From Deltaproteobacteria bacterium (lineage in GTDB: Bacteria; Bdellovibrionota; UBA1018; UBA923), in assembly GCA_016194795.1 (NCBI GenBank), contig JACQAX010000118.1, positions 1 through 14,481 of the forward strand: a stretch of DNA of 14,481 nucleotides, written 5' to 3'. Of this stretch, positions 14,438-14,481 are shown in pieces. The number at the start of each line of letters is the position of its first letter. The stretch's first letter is position 1. Both the position numbers and the translations under genes were made by a program. The notes below the pieces were generated by a model, which ran no database searches, was not told the DNA's origin, and saw nothing but the letters and a program-made list of their open reading frames with translations.

Positions 14438-14481
14438 CGCGCCCTCTTCGGGGCAGGACGTGCAAGACACAAACCACGGAC

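Noticed and set aside
13002..14477. 491-codon open frame on the minus strand in another frame of the PLD-like gene
   Set aside because: The product is mostly arginine/alanine/proline, while the overlapping frame contains both HKD motifs.

Overview
The window is one high-GC (roughly two-thirds G+C), gene-dense bacterial chromosome segment with no mobile element, RNA gene or CRISPR array that I can see. The gene content suggests a Gram-negative, double-membraned bacterium. The style of several secreted proteins resembles Bdellovibrionota or other former deltaproteobacteria: a C1-type cysteine peptidase with an H-A-S-L-V-I-G-R-R / R-N-S-W-G tail, a TAtT-like TPR protein, and a secreted protein that looks like a beta-barrel. 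This is an inference from protein style, not a taxonomic proof.

Left part (1-2562, minus strand). A sigma-70-type promoter at 1442-1470 reads leftward into a tightly packed pair: a secreted TAtT-like TPR protein (544-1377), then, one base later, a secreted and probably outer-membrane protein that runs off the left edge. Upstream of that promoter (1579-2562) is a degenerate response-regulator receiver domain fused to TPR repeats.

Middle-left (2634-6730, plus strand). An OPT-family oligopeptide transporter is followed by a membrane-anchored DUF1460/NlpC-P60-type murein amidase. That gene overlaps, by 4 bases, a clear homologue of the stress-response kinase SrkA/YihE. The OPT start codon lies in the loop of a perfect inverted repeat. 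The amidase ribosome-binding site lies in the arm of a 13-bp hairpin.

Middle-right (6717-11617, minus strand). A long co-directional set runs from right to left: a small unannotated ORF (46 aa) behind a near-perfect sigma-54 (-24/-12) promoter; a C1 cysteine peptidase gene that is frameshifted and probably internally deleted; an O-methyltransferase; a secreted phosphoesterase; an organophosphate-antiporter-like MFS transporter; and a CPBP-type protease-like protein with a PGxGQ-type N-terminal part. Several junctions are ATGA overlaps or short gaps, as in an operon. A secreted phosphoesterase next to an OPA-type transporter fits uptake of phosphorylated compounds. The last gene converges on srkA with a 14-bp tail-to-tail overlap.

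Right part (11724-14437, minus strand). A two-HKD phospholipase D/cardiolipin-synthase-like protein with a C-terminal membrane domain is translationally coupled to an endonuclease/exonuclease/phosphatase-fold protein. This linkage resembles ybhP-clsB (ybhO) of E. coli and suggests a membrane-lipid role.

The most unusual signals are the sigma-54 promoter with its small ORF, the broken peptidase, and repeated secondary structures placed exactly on translation starts.
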